Below the pieces are notes generated by a model. That model was given only the letters and a program-made list of their open reading frames with translations. It was not told where the DNA came from and made no database searches. 43,379 nucleotides of DNA from Bellilinea sp034411135 (GTDB taxonomy: Bacteria; Chloroflexota; Anaerolineae; Anaerolineales; Anaerolineaceae): NCBI GenBank assembly GCA_034411135.1, contig DAOUMN010000026.1, positions 1 to 43,379 of the forward strand, in the 5' to 3' direction. A program made the translations under genes and the position numbers. This document shows positions 1 to 7,641 of the stretch, piece by piece (within the stretch, counting starts at the first letter, position 1; each line of letters opens with the position of its first letter).

Positions 1-2
1 AA

Positions 3-128
3 CTTTTCATTGAAGGTTTCCTTTGGATTGGCTTTTTGTGTGGTAACAAAAGTTTACTCTATTTGGAAACCTTCTCTTATCCCGAACTCACGTTAATTAT
101 TTATCCGCTTTACGCAAGATCGACATGA
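3..128 (+). CDS. Possible 3' end of an upstream gene, truncated by the window edge
   Basis: One frame is open from the left edge to a TGA at 126-128, which overlaps the ATG at 125 as ATGA. About 41 residues are encoded. They are hydrophobic at first (GFLWIGFLCGN) and end in TFSYPELTLIIYP, which loosely resembles the last helix of a GAF domain. The ATGA overlap would fit a translationally coupled operon. However, codons 47-124 in the frame of the next gene also look coding (see that entry and the findings), so this frame may be a shadow or one half of a frameshifted gene. No function is assigned. Confidence 0.3.
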   Translation, partial: LFIEGFLWIGFLCGNKSLLYLETFSYPELTLIIYPLYARST

Positions 129-1162
129 CCATCACGTCCGGTGAAAACCTGGAAAAACGCCTGGATGCAATCCTCACTGCAGTGGTTGACCACCAGAAAG
201 TCGACGCGGCAAGTATCTGGTTGAAACAAACCACCGACTCACTGGTACTGAGTGCTTTCCAGGGTTTTCAGAGCCTGTTACCCGTCGGCTATACATCACC
301 CTCTCCAGGATTGAAGCTGGATATTTACCAAATCAATCATTTTCAAGACGATGACTTGATCCAGCGCCTTACCGAGCCATTTGTACCAGCAGTTTCTTTG
401 GAAGGCTTCACCCAATTCCTGAGCATTCCCTTGGTCACCCAAAAAAGCTATTGGGGAATTCTCCAATTGTGGAAACGATCTGTAATCATTCCTACCGAGG
501 AATGGATTAACCTGTTGGAAATGCTGGCTGGTCAGGCAGCAATAGCCATAGAAGATTTACAACTGCTGACGGATCTGCAGCATCACATCGAAGAATTACG
601 AATTGCTTACGATTCCACGCTGGAAGGGTGGGCAAAAGCACTTGAAATTCGCGACGCCGAAACGCAGGACCATAGCCGTCGAGTGACAAATATTGTTGTC
701 CGGCTCGCTCGGTTGATGGGGATTCCGGAAGAAGACATCCCCCACATTCGGCGGGGCACTATGCTGCACGATATTGGAAAGATGGGAATCCCGGATGCAA
801 TTTTAAATAAACAAGGACCACTTTCACCACAAGAATGGCAGATCATGCGTCGCCACCCACAAATGGCATATGATGTGCTATCCGGAATTTCGTTTTTAAG
901 ACCCGCTTTGGATATTCCCTATTGTCATCATGAGAAATGGGATGGTAGTGGCTACCCGCGCGGTCTGCGCGGGGAGGAAATACCTCTCTCGGCGCGCATT
1001 TTTGCCGTCGTAGATGTTTGGGATGCCTTGTTGTCGGACCGTCCATACCGCCGTGCATGGAGTGTCCCCGACACCATTGCTTATATCCGCGAACAATCCG
1101 GCAAGCATTTCGATCCGCTGGTTGTTGACATATTTCTGAATTTCATTCAAAACAACGAATGA
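125..1162 (+). CDS. GAF-HD-GYP protein, predicted cyclic-di-GMP phosphodiesterase
   Basis: This 345-residue soluble protein has an N-terminal GAF-like domain (about 1-145), a helical linker (about 145-180) and an HD-GYP domain (about 180-345). Metal and catalytic residues of the HD-GYP family are visible: H215-D216 in LHDIGK, K219, H244, the H268-H269 pair, D273, G276-Y277-P278 and D297. It should therefore hydrolyse c-di-GMP to pGpG or GMP in the cytoplasm, with the GAF domain as ligand or partner sensor. The linker (AYDSTLEGWAKALE) closely matches those of the two large HD-GYP proteins later in the window. The ATG lacks a clear Shine-Dalgarno site, and the in-frame codons before it (back to a TAA at 44-46) encode YLSALRKID, a segment usual just before such GAF domains. 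The true protein may thus be longer or frameshifted. It converges on the next gene with only 6 bases between stops. Confidence 0.88.
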   Translation: MTITSGENLEKRLDAILTAVVDHQKVDAASIWLKQTTDSLVLSAFQGFQSLLPVGYTSPSPGLKLDIYQINHFQDDDLIQRLTEPFVPAVSLEGFTQFLSIPLVTQKSYWGILQLWKRSVIIPTEEWINLLEMLAGQAAIAIEDLQLLTDLQHHIEELRIAYDSTLEGWAKALEIRDAETQDHSRRVTNIVVRLARLMGIPEEDIPHIRRGTMLHDIGKMGIPDAILNKQGPLSPQEWQIMRRHPQMAYDVLSGISFLRPALDIPYCHHEKWDGSGYPRGLRGEEIPLSARIFAVVDVWDALLSDRPYRRAWSVPDTIAYIREQSGKHFDPLVVDIFLNFIQNNE

Positions 1163-1168
1163 GATGGC

Positions 1169-1630
1169 TTAATTGCGCGGCAATTTAACCGGAATTTCCA
1201 CAATCACACTGCCAGCATTTTCGAATTCAAACATGACCACAATTTTTCTTCCAGCAAAAAGGTCCTGGTTTATATTTTTCAAGATAAATTGATTCTCGGC
1301 ACCAAGCGAAAAGTCGACCCTCCCCTCTGCTGGAATGATTACAGCATCTGGATTTATTGTTCGGATTTCAACTCCTTCGCTGACTTCACTCGAAGCTCGT
1401 AGTAACCGTTCGGGCTGGACGCCATTATTGATTATTCGAAAGTATAGTGGGGCATCATCACCCACACCCATATGATAGGCATGCTCGGACATGTTTTCCG
1501 AATACTCCCGCACAGTGGCTTGAGCCCATGCTCCAACAATGCGCAACTCACCCACCCGAAATTCCGAGCAACCGCTGGTGAGCAATGCACCGAAGAACAC
1601 AAAAATAAAAACAACGATCGCCTTAATCAC
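1169..1630 (-). CDS. PCu(A)C-like lipoprotein lacking the copper ligands
   Basis: A 153-residue predicted lipoprotein with a GTG start, a hydrophobic signal segment and a Cys at 21 (LLTSGC). The body has the layout of the PCu(A)C copper chaperone fold: a GAW segment near 33-35, a central VEI strand at 87-89 and an IPAEG turn. The family ligands His, Met, His-x-Met are all absent: R90 stands where the first His is expected, the Met-bearing loop is shortened, and Q-F-I replaces H-x-M near 114. A short Met/His-rich insert (MSEHAYHM, 47-54) sits after the first strand. The gene at 15806 is an intact paralogue. It lies downstream of the DoxX-like gene on the same strand. It may have become a structural or adaptor protein; a copper role is uncertain. 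Confidence 0.6.
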   Translation of the reverse strand: MIKAIVVFIFVFFGALLTSGCSEFRVGELRIVGAWAQATVREYSENMSEHAYHMGVGDDAPLYFRIINNGVQPERLLRASSEVSEGVEIRTINPDAVIIPAEGRVDFSLGAENQFILKNINQDLFAGRKIVVMFEFENAGSVIVEIPVKLPRN

Positions 1631-1697
1631 ATATCTATCTTACGTTATTGCAACGGCTCTCGTCAGTAAGTGTATAATCTTTATTGGCTATGCGCAG

Positions 1698-2201
1698 TCA
1701 CTTAGAAGACAACCCCTGTCCGCCCTGGTTTTCAACGATCCTGCCTCCACGTACCGTGGAGCCAACCACCAGACCCGCTGATATCAGTACCAGGTTTTTG
1801 ATGATATATTGACCTTCCAGCGTGGGTGCATAAGGAAAATGGATAAATGTCTCTTGCGGGAAGAGAATCAGTGGTGTCATTGTCCCTGCCATTTGCGCAA
1901 ATAACAGCAACAGAGTTGCCCGCAAAAAACGCCCACTGATTAACCCCAGCCCAATCAAGCATTCCCAGGTCGCCAACAGCGGAATCGAGATATCTGGCGT
2001 TACAATGCCCAATGACAGGACTTCGATGGTGCGCGCAGCCAGGCTTTGTGCTGGGCTTAAACCCGGGAAAAACTTAAGCACGCCAAACCAGAAAAAATTT
2101 ATCCCCAGACTGACTCGTAAAAACGGGATCGAATACCTTGCCATAAACGCAGTGATCTTTGGATCGACTTGTTGAAATAATTGCTTTAAGCTATTTAACA
2201 T
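1698..2201 (-). CDS. DoxX-like integral membrane protein
   Basis: A 167-residue protein with about four hydrophobic segments. Features of the DoxX family include FLRVSLGINFFWFGVLKF in the first helix, a WECLIGLGL helix in the middle, and a GQYIIKNLVLISAGLVV helix near the end. Members of this family are small membrane proteins, several of which partner with oxidoreductases or act in redox and thiol homeostasis; no specific reaction can be read here. A weak AAAGGT lies upstream of the ATG. It sits between the ABC exporter genes (71 bases upstream) and the degenerate PCu(A)C-like lipoprotein (67 bases downstream), all on the minus strand, so cotranscription is possible. Confidence 0.75.
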   Translation of the reverse strand: MLNSLKQLFQQVDPKITAFMARYSIPFLRVSLGINFFWFGVLKFFPGLSPAQSLAARTIEVLSLGIVTPDISIPLLATWECLIGLGLISGRFLRATLLLLFAQMAGTMTPLILFPQETFIHFPYAPTLEGQYIIKNLVLISAGLVVGSTVRGGRIVENQGGQGLSSK

Positions 2202-2272
2202 TATTTCTTGATACCTTTCTATTTCTACGAACGAATTCGCGCTGTTGATTTATTTTACCGAAATTGCATAGT

Positions 2273-4093
2273 TTATCGATTGGATTGCATCACCTTGCCC
2301 ATTTCATCTATATATGATAGCGATTGGTGCCGGAAGTAGGTATTGTACAACATCGAATAATGCCCACCCGCCCCCATCAGTGATTCGTGATCGCCTTCCT
2401 CAAGTATCTTTCCATGATCCAGGACAATGATGCGCCGGGCTGCCTTGACTGTGGATAGCCGATGCGCGATTAGGATGCTGGTTGAACGTGCCAGGATCAA
2501 GCGCAACGCCTGCTGAATCTGCCACTCCGTAAACGGATCGATGCTGGCCGTCGCTTCATCGAGTACAAAAATCGCCGGCTTTTGCACCAAAACACGCATC
2601 AATGAGACCAACTGTCGTTGTCCCATCGATAATCGCGAACCGCGTTCACCAACCTGGGTATTCAATCCTTCCGGAAGCGTCTCAAGCCAGTCCCCATCGC
2701 CGATCTGGCAGGCAATTTTCTCAATCTCTTCTTCGCTTGTCCCTCCGCACGAATACCGAATGTTTTCCAATACCGTACCCGAAAACAAAAAGGGCGTTTG
2801 TGAGACAATGCCTAATTGGCAGCGATAAGCGCCCAGGTCAATATTGCGAATGTCAAACCCATCTACCAGAATTTTTCCCTTTTGAAATTCATAAAAACGA
2901 GCAATTAATTTAATGATCGAAGATTTTCCTGCGCCCGTATGTCCCACCAGGGCAATCGAATCGCCGGGGGATATGTGCAGGCTAAAATCTTCCAACACGG
3001 TTTCTTTATCTTTGTAGTGAAAATTAACATTTATAAAATCGATTTCCCCTTTCAGTCGTGGCAGGTTAATGCGCCCGGTTTGCACCACATTTGGATCTGC
3101 GTCGATTAAAGCAAACACCCGTTCGGCTGCCGATAGCCCGTTTTGTATCTGAGTCCAAAAAGATGACAGGTTCATAACCGGAAACATGAACCGGTCCAGG
3201 CTTAGTATGAACAGGTACCATGCCCCAACCGTTACAGCTGCCTGTACCGCGTTTATTGCACCAATATAAACAAATAATGCTGTCATCCATCCGCCCAAGG
3301 TGTTCAAAGCCGGGAAAACCATAGAAAGCACCAGTCCCCTACGGACGTTAACCCGATACGACAACTGGTTTGATTCGTCAAACAGGTTGAAAATGCGTGC
3401 TTCCTGGCGGAAATTTTTTGCCACGGCAATGCCGGAAACCGTTTCCTTGATAGTCTGATTAACATTTGCCATCGCGCGCATGCCTGCGCGGGTCACTTTT
3501 CGCGCCAGGCTGCGAAAACTGACTGCCAAAAGAACCACAAGTGGAACTACCGAAAACAACGTTAGCGATAACCGCCATTCCAGATTGATCAGGACAACCG
3601 CGAGAATAATAGCCTCGGTTACCTGGGAAATCAAGTCGGTTGTCAGGATAACCGGTTGACCAAAATCCTGTGTATCGCTCGTGATTCGGGACGCAATCCT
3701 TCCTGACGAAATTTGATCGTAGAAAGACAGATCATGTTCAACTGCCGCCGAAAACGATTCGTTTGCCAATCGGGCAACAACGTCCGCAACCGCCCGCACC
3801 ACCAGACGTCGAGCAAGCCAGTTCGCCACCCAGGCAATAACACCCGACAACAATACCGCTCCGGGAATAAAGAGCACATTTACCGGAGTCAGGTTATCTT
3901 TTAGATAATCTACTCCGCGCGAGACAATAATCGGCATCAACGCGCTTGACCCAGAAACAACCAGCAGCAAAACGGCAACCAGCAACAATCGCTTGATGTG
4001 CGGGCGAAAATATCCAACGATACGTCTCACCAGCTCGCGGTCAGAATATTTTCGATCATATTTTTCTGCATCAAGCCCGGCAAAAAAACCCAT
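2273..4093 (-). CDS. ABC exporter half-transporter, catalytic-Glu subunit
   Basis: A 606-residue half-transporter with an N-terminal six-helix type IV exporter membrane domain (about 30-330) and a C-terminal nucleotide-binding domain. Walker A is GHTGAGKS (384-391), Walker B ends D512-E513 so the catalytic Glu is present, and the switch His is H544. The signature is LSMGQ (488-492), a departure from LSGGQ. With the upstream gene it forms a heterodimeric exporter: the partner has a canonical LSGGQ but Asp instead of the catalytic Glu. This subunit's unusual signature would complete the degenerate site. Substrate unknown; relatives (BmrCD, TM287/288 type) export drugs or lipids. The start is 31 bases after the partner's stop, so the two are an operon. 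Confidence 0.9.
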   Translation of the reverse strand: MGFFAGLDAEKYDRKYSDRELVRRIVGYFRPHIKRLLLVAVLLLVVSGSSALMPIIVSRGVDYLKDNLTPVNVLFIPGAVLLSGVIAWVANWLARRLVVRAVADVVARLANESFSAAVEHDLSFYDQISSGRIASRITSDTQDFGQPVILTTDLISQVTEAIILAVVLINLEWRLSLTLFSVVPLVVLLAVSFRSLARKVTRAGMRAMANVNQTIKETVSGIAVAKNFRQEARIFNLFDESNQLSYRVNVRRGLVLSMVFPALNTLGGWMTALFVYIGAINAVQAAVTVGAWYLFILSLDRFMFPVMNLSSFWTQIQNGLSAAERVFALIDADPNVVQTGRINLPRLKGEIDFINVNFHYKDKETVLEDFSLHISPGDSIALVGHTGAGKSSIIKLIARFYEFQKGKILVDGFDIRNIDLGAYRCQLGIVSQTPFLFSGTVLENIRYSCGGTSEEEIEKIACQIGDGDWLETLPEGLNTQVGERGSRLSMGQRQLVSLMRVLVQKPAIFVLDEATASIDPFTEWQIQQALRLILARSTSILIAHRLSTVKAARRIIVLDHGKILEEGDHESLMGAGGHYSMLYNTYFRHQSLSYIDEMGKVMQSNR

Positions 4094-4124
4094 ACACTCA
4101 ACCCGTATTTTTGAAAATCATGGT

Positions 4125-5879
4125 TTATAAATCCCGGAAAATATTCCGATAGGCTTCGCTTTCGGAAATTAGTTGCTCATGGTTGCCAGCCGCCACCAAT
4201 TCCCCCCTTTTCATCACCAGGATCAGATCAGCCCAACGGATTTGTGATAACCGGTGGGTGATGATGAATGTCGTCCTACCCCGTGCGGCATTGTGGATGG
4301 CTCGCTGGATCTTATCTTCGGTTGCCGAGTCGATCGCACTGGTTGAATCATCCAGAATGAGGATCCGCGGTTGGGTCAAGAATGCACGCGCCAGGGCAAG
4401 CCGCTGCCGTTGACCGCCGGAGAGGGTCACACCCCGCTCACCAATAACCGTATCGTACCCATTCTCAAAGGATTGGATAAACTCATCGGCTTGGGCTGCT
4501 TTGGCCGCCTGGATGATTTCCTCCCGCGTCGCGCCGGGTTTACCAAATGCGATGTTGTCAGCAATGGATTGTGAAAACAGGAATATATCCTGTTCGATAA
4601 TCGAAATTTGTTGTCGCAAGGCTTCCAGATTCCAGTCGCGTACATCCACACCATCCACAAGAACTCTGCCAGTATTTACATCGTAAACCCGGTTGATAAG
4701 CTTAACCAGTGATGTTTTACCCGAACCGGTTTGCCCGACCACCGCCACCGTCTGCCCGGGCAAGACTCGAAAACTTACCTCACGGAGCACCGGTTCATCA
4801 TTCCCATACGCATAGGAGACTTGATCAAAGACAACCTCACCACGGATGGGTTGCCGGTAACCATCACGATTTTGATCCAGATTGTTTTCGCGATTCATCA
4901 ATTCAAGAATACGCCGCGCGCCCGCCAAGCCCAAAGAGATACGCGAATAGGCGAAGATCGAAACGAATGTCGGAAACCCCAACATTACCAGCAAGCCAAA
5001 ATAGGCAACAACCGCTCCCGTATCAATCAACCCGCGTTGATATAGAATTAATGAGTGGAATAAGCCAGAACCCATTGCTACAGCCAGTAATAACGCAGGA
5101 AGAAAACGGGCTTCGATATCTCCTTGCCGCACTGCAGCGTTTCGGTAGCGCATCACATTTCGACCAAAACGCTGAATTTCCGACTGCTCTTGAGAAGCTG
5201 CTTTGACGGTTTCAATACCATCCAGGGCTTCATTTAGCCGCGTGTTAAGTACCCCGAAAGAATTTCGCACTTCATCTGTGACGGGTTCCAATTCCTTAAG
5301 GTAACTGCGCAATAAGACAAAATAAGCAATAACAAAGATCAGCGGCACCAGCACAAGACTGGAGTGATAACGCGGGGCAATTACCAACGGGACAAAGATG
5401 AAATTCAGCGAGCCAACCACCAGGTTGATGCCAGGAGAAAACATGAAATTTACTTCGCGGACATCATTGGTTGCACGCGCCATGGTATCCCCTACTGGCT
5501 GCAAATTGTGAAATGTCATCGACTTGCCAATCAATGAGGTGTACAGCTCCTGGCGTACATTGCGTTCGATTCGCTGCGCAATCACTTCGAATCCAAAATT
5601 ACGCGCAAACTGCAGAACACCACGTACAGTCTGTGAGATTACGATGATCAACACAATCTGCAGTAACCGATTGCGATCGAATTGTTCACCAACGACAAGA
5701 TTGAACGCCTGCCCCAGCATGACTGGCACAACGCCTGCCAGAGCGGCGTTGGCAAAAGCCCCAAACATTGCTATCAGGACGAGTAACCATTGCCTGCGAG
5801 TATGTGAAATAATCCAGCGCAACGGACGGCGCCGGTCGGTGGGATAAGGCGGCGGTAGAGTGAATTCAGCGCTAGCCAT
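4125..5879 (-). CDS. ABC exporter half-transporter, degenerate Walker B subunit
   Basis: A 584-residue half-transporter and the first gene of the exporter pair. The membrane domain spans about 25-320 and the nucleotide-binding domain about 340-584. Walker A is GQTGSGKTS (382-390), the signature is a perfect LSGGQ (486-490) and the switch His is H542. Walker B reads LILDD, so Asp511 replaces the catalytic Glu. This is the hallmark of the degenerate site of heterodimeric ABC exporters, where ATP is bound but hardly hydrolysed. The neighbour at 2273-4093 supplies the intact Glu. The gene is divergent from the Lrp-type regulator across a 196-base gap. No clear minus-strand promoter was found in that gap, only weak -10-like TATGAT (minus strand, 5900-5905). 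Confidence 0.9.
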   Translation of the reverse strand: MASAEFTLPPPYPTDRRRPLRWIISHTRRQWLLVLIAMFGAFANAALAGVVPVMLGQAFNLVVGEQFDRNRLLQIVLIIVISQTVRGVLQFARNFGFEVIAQRIERNVRQELYTSLIGKSMTFHNLQPVGDTMARATNDVREVNFMFSPGINLVVGSLNFIFVPLVIAPRYHSSLVLVPLIFVIAYFVLLRSYLKELEPVTDEVRNSFGVLNTRLNEALDGIETVKAASQEQSEIQRFGRNVMRYRNAAVRQGDIEARFLPALLLAVAMGSGLFHSLILYQRGLIDTGAVVAYFGLLVMLGFPTFVSIFAYSRISLGLAGARRILELMNRENNLDQNRDGYRQPIRGEVVFDQVSYAYGNDEPVLREVSFRVLPGQTVAVVGQTGSGKTSLVKLINRVYDVNTGRVLVDGVDVRDWNLEALRQQISIIEQDIFLFSQSIADNIAFGKPGATREEIIQAAKAAQADEFIQSFENGYDTVIGERGVTLSGGQRQRLALARAFLTQPRILILDDSTSAIDSATEDKIQRAIHNAARGRTTFIITHRLSQIRWADLILVMKRGELVAAGNHEQLISESEAYRNIFRDL

Positions 5880-6001
5880 GCGATTATGGGTGGAATTGTA
5901 TCATACGGATTTTCATTGCCACCTTTCATTCATAAAAAACTTGCATACAATCGATTCATCCTTTCTTTCCATGACAAAATGCTTAATCGCCGTTTAAGTT
6001 A

Positions 6002-6030
6002 TTGAAACGATTAGGATTTTTTGTTATAAT
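6002..6030 (+). promoter_or_regulatory. Near-consensus sigma-70-type promoter of the agmatine operon
   Basis: TTGAAA (6002-6007) and a perfect TATAAT (6025-6030) are separated by 17 bases. TG at 6022-6023, one base before the -10, makes it an extended -10 promoter. Start of transcription is predicted near 6037, giving a leader of about 40 bases before the Lrp-type gene. A core this strong with no need for an activator suggests control by repression. Confidence 0.8.
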
Positions 6031-6035
6031 TTTAT

Positions 6036-6048
6036 TACCTATTCGGTA
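6036..6048. promoter_or_regulatory. Candidate operator at the transcription start
   Basis: TACC-N5-GGTA is an inverted repeat; the outer bases extend it to ATTACC / GGTATT with one mismatch. It covers the predicted start site of the promoter just upstream. Lrp/AsnC proteins usually repress their own gene from such sites, so this could be the autoregulatory operator, but the repeat is short. Confidence 0.35.
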
Positions 6049-6075
6049 TTATATTTTTCCGTTTCGGAACAGATA

Positions 6076-6555
6076 ATGGCAAAACACATCGAATTTGATT
6101 CGCTCGACTTTCAAATAATCTTGGAGTTGCGCCAGGATGCGCGTAAATCAGCCTCCGAGATAGCCCGTGCGCTCAAGGCAAACGAGCGCACAATTCGCAA
6201 TCGCATCGATCGTCTGGTTGAATCCGGTGCTGTCCGACTTACCTCGATCCTTGACCCGCTGGCTTTTGGTTACATCAACACGGTGGACATCTTCCTCGAT
6301 GTAGACCCTGATCAAGAGCAATCCGCTATTAGCCAGTTATTGAATATGCAAGAGGTTTCCTACCTTGCATATGGTTTTGGTACACAGGAAATTTCGATTG
6401 AAGCGCGTTTTAAGGACAACGTCCAAATGCGCACATTCTTGGGTAGGGTTTTGCCTTCCATTCCAGGCGTACGAGTAAAGGGTTACGCCCTGGTACCGCG
6501 CATCCTGCGCAATATTGACGAATGGTTGCCCCGACCAGAGGATTTTATCCACTAA
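6076..6555 (+). CDS. Lrp/AsnC-family transcriptional regulator
   Basis: A 159-residue protein with an N-terminal winged helix-turn-helix (about 6-60; LDFQIILELRQDAR, then SEIARALKANERTIRNRI) and a C-terminal effector domain of the RAM/AsnC ligand type. Lrp proteins form octamers and bind small amines or amino acids. It is the first gene of a run leading into agmatine catabolism, with 57 bases to the putrescine carbamoyltransferase start. The likely role is to sense agmatine, putrescine or a related amino acid and control this operon. The well known Agu clusters of lactic acid bacteria use a LuxR-type AguR instead, so the regulator choice is unusual. Specific ligand unknown. Confidence 0.85.
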   Translation: MAKHIEFDSLDFQIILELRQDARKSASEIARALKANERTIRNRIDRLVESGAVRLTSILDPLAFGYINTVDIFLDVDPDQEQSAISQLLNMQEVSYLAYGFGTQEISIEARFKDNVQMRTFLGRVLPSIPGVRVKGYALVPRILRNIDEWLPRPEDFIH

Positions 6556-6612
6556 ATAAATTTGCCTTGCACATTTAAGGACAAATTAAAACAACCGGAA
6601 AGGATAAGAACA

Positions 6613-7620
6613 ATGGAACTAAAACACTTTATTGATACCCAGGATTTCTCGAAAGAAGAATTGTTGGATTTGATCGAACTGACCCGTTTGATCAAAACCG
6701 CTGACAAACAGGGTTGCACGCCGAAATTGCTGCAAGACGCCACACTGGCAATGATCTTCGAGGAACCTTCCACCCGCACCCGCGTCTCCTTTGAAGTTGC
6801 CATGACTGAGCTCGGTGGGCACGCATTGTACCTTAAGCCAGGTGAAATTCATCTCGGCGTTCGCGAATCGATTGGCGACACGGCTCAGGTTCTCTCGCGC
6901 ATGTGTGACGGAATCATGGCACGTACCCTTAAGCACGAAACGATGACTGCCCTGGCAAAACACGCTACGGTTCCAATCATCAACGGTTTGACCGATTACA
7001 ACCACCCCACACAGGTGGTCTGCGATGTGCTCACCATGCTTGAGCACGCTCCTGCCGGTAAAAATCTCGAAGATATCCGGGTCACTTTCGTCGGGGACGC
7101 CACGAATGTTTTATCCTCTCTTATGCTTATCTGCACACGGCTCGGCATGAAATTCACCCACGCCGCACCCCGCAAATATCAGGCACCGGATGAATGGGTG
7201 CGCTGGGCACAAGACAATAATAAAATCTCTGGCGGCAACTTACGTGTTACCGAAGACCCGGTTGAAGCTGTTCGTGATGCCGACTTTATCTACACCGATT
7301 TGTGGTGGTGGGTCGGGCAGGAAGACCAAATCCCTGAACGTCGCGCTGCATTCATGCCGAAATACCAGGTCAATATGGAATTACTGCACAAAGCCCCGGC
7401 ACATGTCAAATTCATGCACTGCCTGCCTGCCTCTCGAGGTGTGGAAGCTACCGATGAGGTCATGGACTCAGCCCACTCGATCATTTTTGACCAATCCGAA
7501 AACCGTTTGCACACCGAAAAAGGGATTTTGGTCTGGCTGCTATACCCTCGGCTAAAAAAAGCCAGCCCTGAATTGGCAGCCTTTCATCGTGGAAAAATCG
7601 AAAATTTCCTAAACCGGTAA
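6613..7620 (+). CDS. ptcA: Putrescine carbamoyltransferase
   Basis: The product (335 residues from this ATG) belongs to the aspartate/ornithine carbamoyltransferase family. STRTR (53-57) binds carbamoyl phosphate, a HPTQ motif follows in the middle and HCLP (269-272) in the C-terminal half. The FVGDAT segment, YTDLWWW stretch and PKYQVN motif resemble putrescine carbamoyltransferase of Enterococcus rather than ornithine enzymes, which carry the SMG ornithine loop. It would phosphorolyse N-carbamoylputrescine to putrescine and carbamoyl phosphate. The start was set by AAAGGA 8 bases before this ATG; an in-frame ATG at 6562 has no such site. The neighbouring agmatine deiminase makes its substrate, which strengthens the call. 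Confidence 0.9.
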   Translation: MELKHFIDTQDFSKEELLDLIELTRLIKTADKQGCTPKLLQDATLAMIFEEPSTRTRVSFEVAMTELGGHALYLKPGEIHLGVRESIGDTAQVLSRMCDGIMARTLKHETMTALAKHATVPIINGLTDYNHPTQVVCDVLTMLEHAPAGKNLEDIRVTFVGDATNVLSSLMLICTRLGMKFTHAAPRKYQAPDEWVRWAQDNNKISGGNLRVTEDPVEAVRDADFIYTDLWWWVGQEDQIPERRAAFMPKYQVNMELLHKAPAHVKFMHCLPASRGVEATDEVMDSAHSIIFDQSENRLHTEKGILVWLLYPRLKKASPELAAFHRGKIENFLNR

Positions 7621-7641
7621 GAATTTCCAAAGAGGATTGAA

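Noticed and set aside
6562..6612. Upstream ATG for putrescine carbamoyltransferase
   Set aside because: No Shine-Dalgarno site precedes it and the extra 17 residues do not resemble the family; the ATG at 6613 has a good one.
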